From the NCBI RefSeq assembly GCF_002778285.1, contig NZ_NESM01000003.1, forward strand, positions 62,001-126,000: DNA of 64,000 bases. Reading direction: 5' to 3'. The DNA comes from Limnohabitans sp. 15K (lineage in GTDB: Bacteria > Pseudomonadota > Gammaproteobacteria > Burkholderiales > Burkholderiaceae_C). This document shows positions 63,458 through 64,000 of this stretch, one piece after another (the first letter of the stretch is position 1; every line of letters begins with the position of its first letter). Position numbers and translations under genes: made by a program. Below the pieces are notes generated by a model, which worked only from the letters and a program-made list of their open reading frames with translations, did no database searches and was not told where the DNA came from.

Positions 63458-63718
63458 ATGGCTAAAGAAGAACTGATTGAACTGATGGGCGTGGTCAACG
63501 AGGTGTTGCCCGACACGCGTTTTCGCGTGACCCTAGACAACGGCCACCAACTGATTGCCTATTCCGCAGGCAAGATGCGAAAGAACCACATCCGCATTTT
63601 GGCGGGTGACCGTGTGACCCTAGAGCTCTCGCCTTACGACTTGAGCAAAGGCCGCATCAGCTTCCGTCACCTGGCTGGTCGTGCCCCTATGGCGCCTCGC
63701 CGTCCCCCAGCACGTTGA
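63458..63718 (+). CDS. infA: Translation initiation factor IF-1, accessory-type copy
   Basis: This 86-aa OB-fold protein has [41 protein letters not shown] and [15 protein letters not shown](S)FRHL. The length and the basic tail ([10 protein letters not shown]) differ from the ~72-aa IF-1 of the ribosomal operon, as in the second IF-1 of Burkholderiales. A canonical infA is expected elsewhere. Confidence 0.95.
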   Translation: MAKEELIELMGVVNEVLPDTRFRVTLDNGHQLIAYSAGKMRKNHIRILAGDRVTLELSPYDLSKGRISFRHLAGRAPMAPRRPPAR

Positions 63719-63812
63719 TCCTGCCTTGTTCTTTGCGTTGACCTGAGTCAACGCGCAAGGCCCTTGAATCGAATCACATGATCCCCAAGTGGTTTTCAAC
63801 ACAGGGGAACTC

Positions 63813-64000
63813 ATGACCGCTTCAGCCGACGCCTTGCACATTGTTTGTCCGCACTGCCACACCACCAACCGGGTGCGTGTGGCCGACCTGCAAAACGCAC
63901 CCGATTGCGGAAGCTGCCACAAAGCTCTTTTTGATGGACATCCGCTGGCGCTGGACGCAGCCAGCTTTGACAAGCACATCGGCCGCAGCCATGTGCCGGT
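63813..64000 (+). CDS. trxC: Thioredoxin 2 (TrxC), N-terminal part
   Basis: From the ATG at 63813 (AGGGGA upstream) the frame starts MTASADALHIVCPHCHTTNRV and has a second pair in CGSCHKALFDGHPLALDAASF. The CPHC ... CGSC N-terminal zinc ribbon is diagnostic for TrxC. The active site CGPC lies beyond the right edge. Confidence 0.93.
   Translation, partial: MTASADALHIVCPHCHTTNRVRVADLQNAPDCGSCHKALFDGHPLALDAASFDKHIGRSHVP

Overview
The window looks like a chromosome segment of a freshwater betaproteobacterium of the family Comamonadaceae (Limnohabitans/Rhodoferax-like). This is inferred from the housekeeping genes and their order (rplM-rpsI-erpA-anmK, ahcY-tlyA-metF behind an SAH riboswitch, a paaABCDE operon, ruvAB, ybeZ-ybeY, an accessory infA next to trxC) and from moderate-to-high GC. 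No database search was possible.

Positions 1-32300 form a cell-surface / type I secretion island. It holds two acyltransferase-3 genes (one cut by the window edge), a complete 1167-aa S-layer-like protein, an RTX-like protein with the same kind of N-terminal repeat, and two 'headless' S-layer-like copies. Both headless copies begin at the same module boundary (TLTT-x-VD) without an N-terminal domain or a credible start. One is an 866-codon open frame; the other is wrecked by an IS3-family element. A tyrosine recombinase starts divergently just beyond the headless 866-codon copy. The island also carries an accessory operon (degenerate receiver, TPR protein and members of a small ~57-aa protein family), HigBA, a degraded tRNA-Asn, a six-PKD lipoprotein, a trypsin/Calx-beta protease, a DUF1800/DUF1501 pair, and a secretion operon. 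In that operon a TnpB-like N-terminal-domain protein precedes two ABC transporters, an HlyD-type adaptor and a TolC-type channel. The secretion operon probably exports the S-layer/RTX proteins, whose C-termini lack Sec signals and end in hydrophobic residues.

Positions 32300-64000 are mostly core metabolism and information processing: a HAD phosphatase, RF3, an orphan ZorA/ZorB-like pair, the SAH riboswitch with ahcY, tlyA and metF, the phenylacetyl-CoA epoxidase operon behind a perfect 12-bp dyad operator, rlmJ, rplM-rpsI, erpA, anmK, an M23 peptidase, tyrS, a CDF transporter, dtd, dbpA, ybeY, phoH, ruvAB, a histidine phosphatase with an in-frame amber codon, a lipoprotein, ttcA, two FolB-like genes with a FolM-like SDR, a MidA-like methyltransferase, infA and the start of trxC. 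REP-like GC-rich palindromes occur in five intergenic regions.

The most unusual signals are: (1) the headless S-layer cassettes beside a recombinase; (2) a truncated, apparently exapted TnpB heading a secretion operon, with a perfect 12-bp inverted repeat over its start codon; (3) two long hairpins between convergent dbpA and ybeY that share an identical 28-nt loop while their 24-25 bp stems are unrelated in sequence; (4) a small paralogous protein family attached to S-layer loci.
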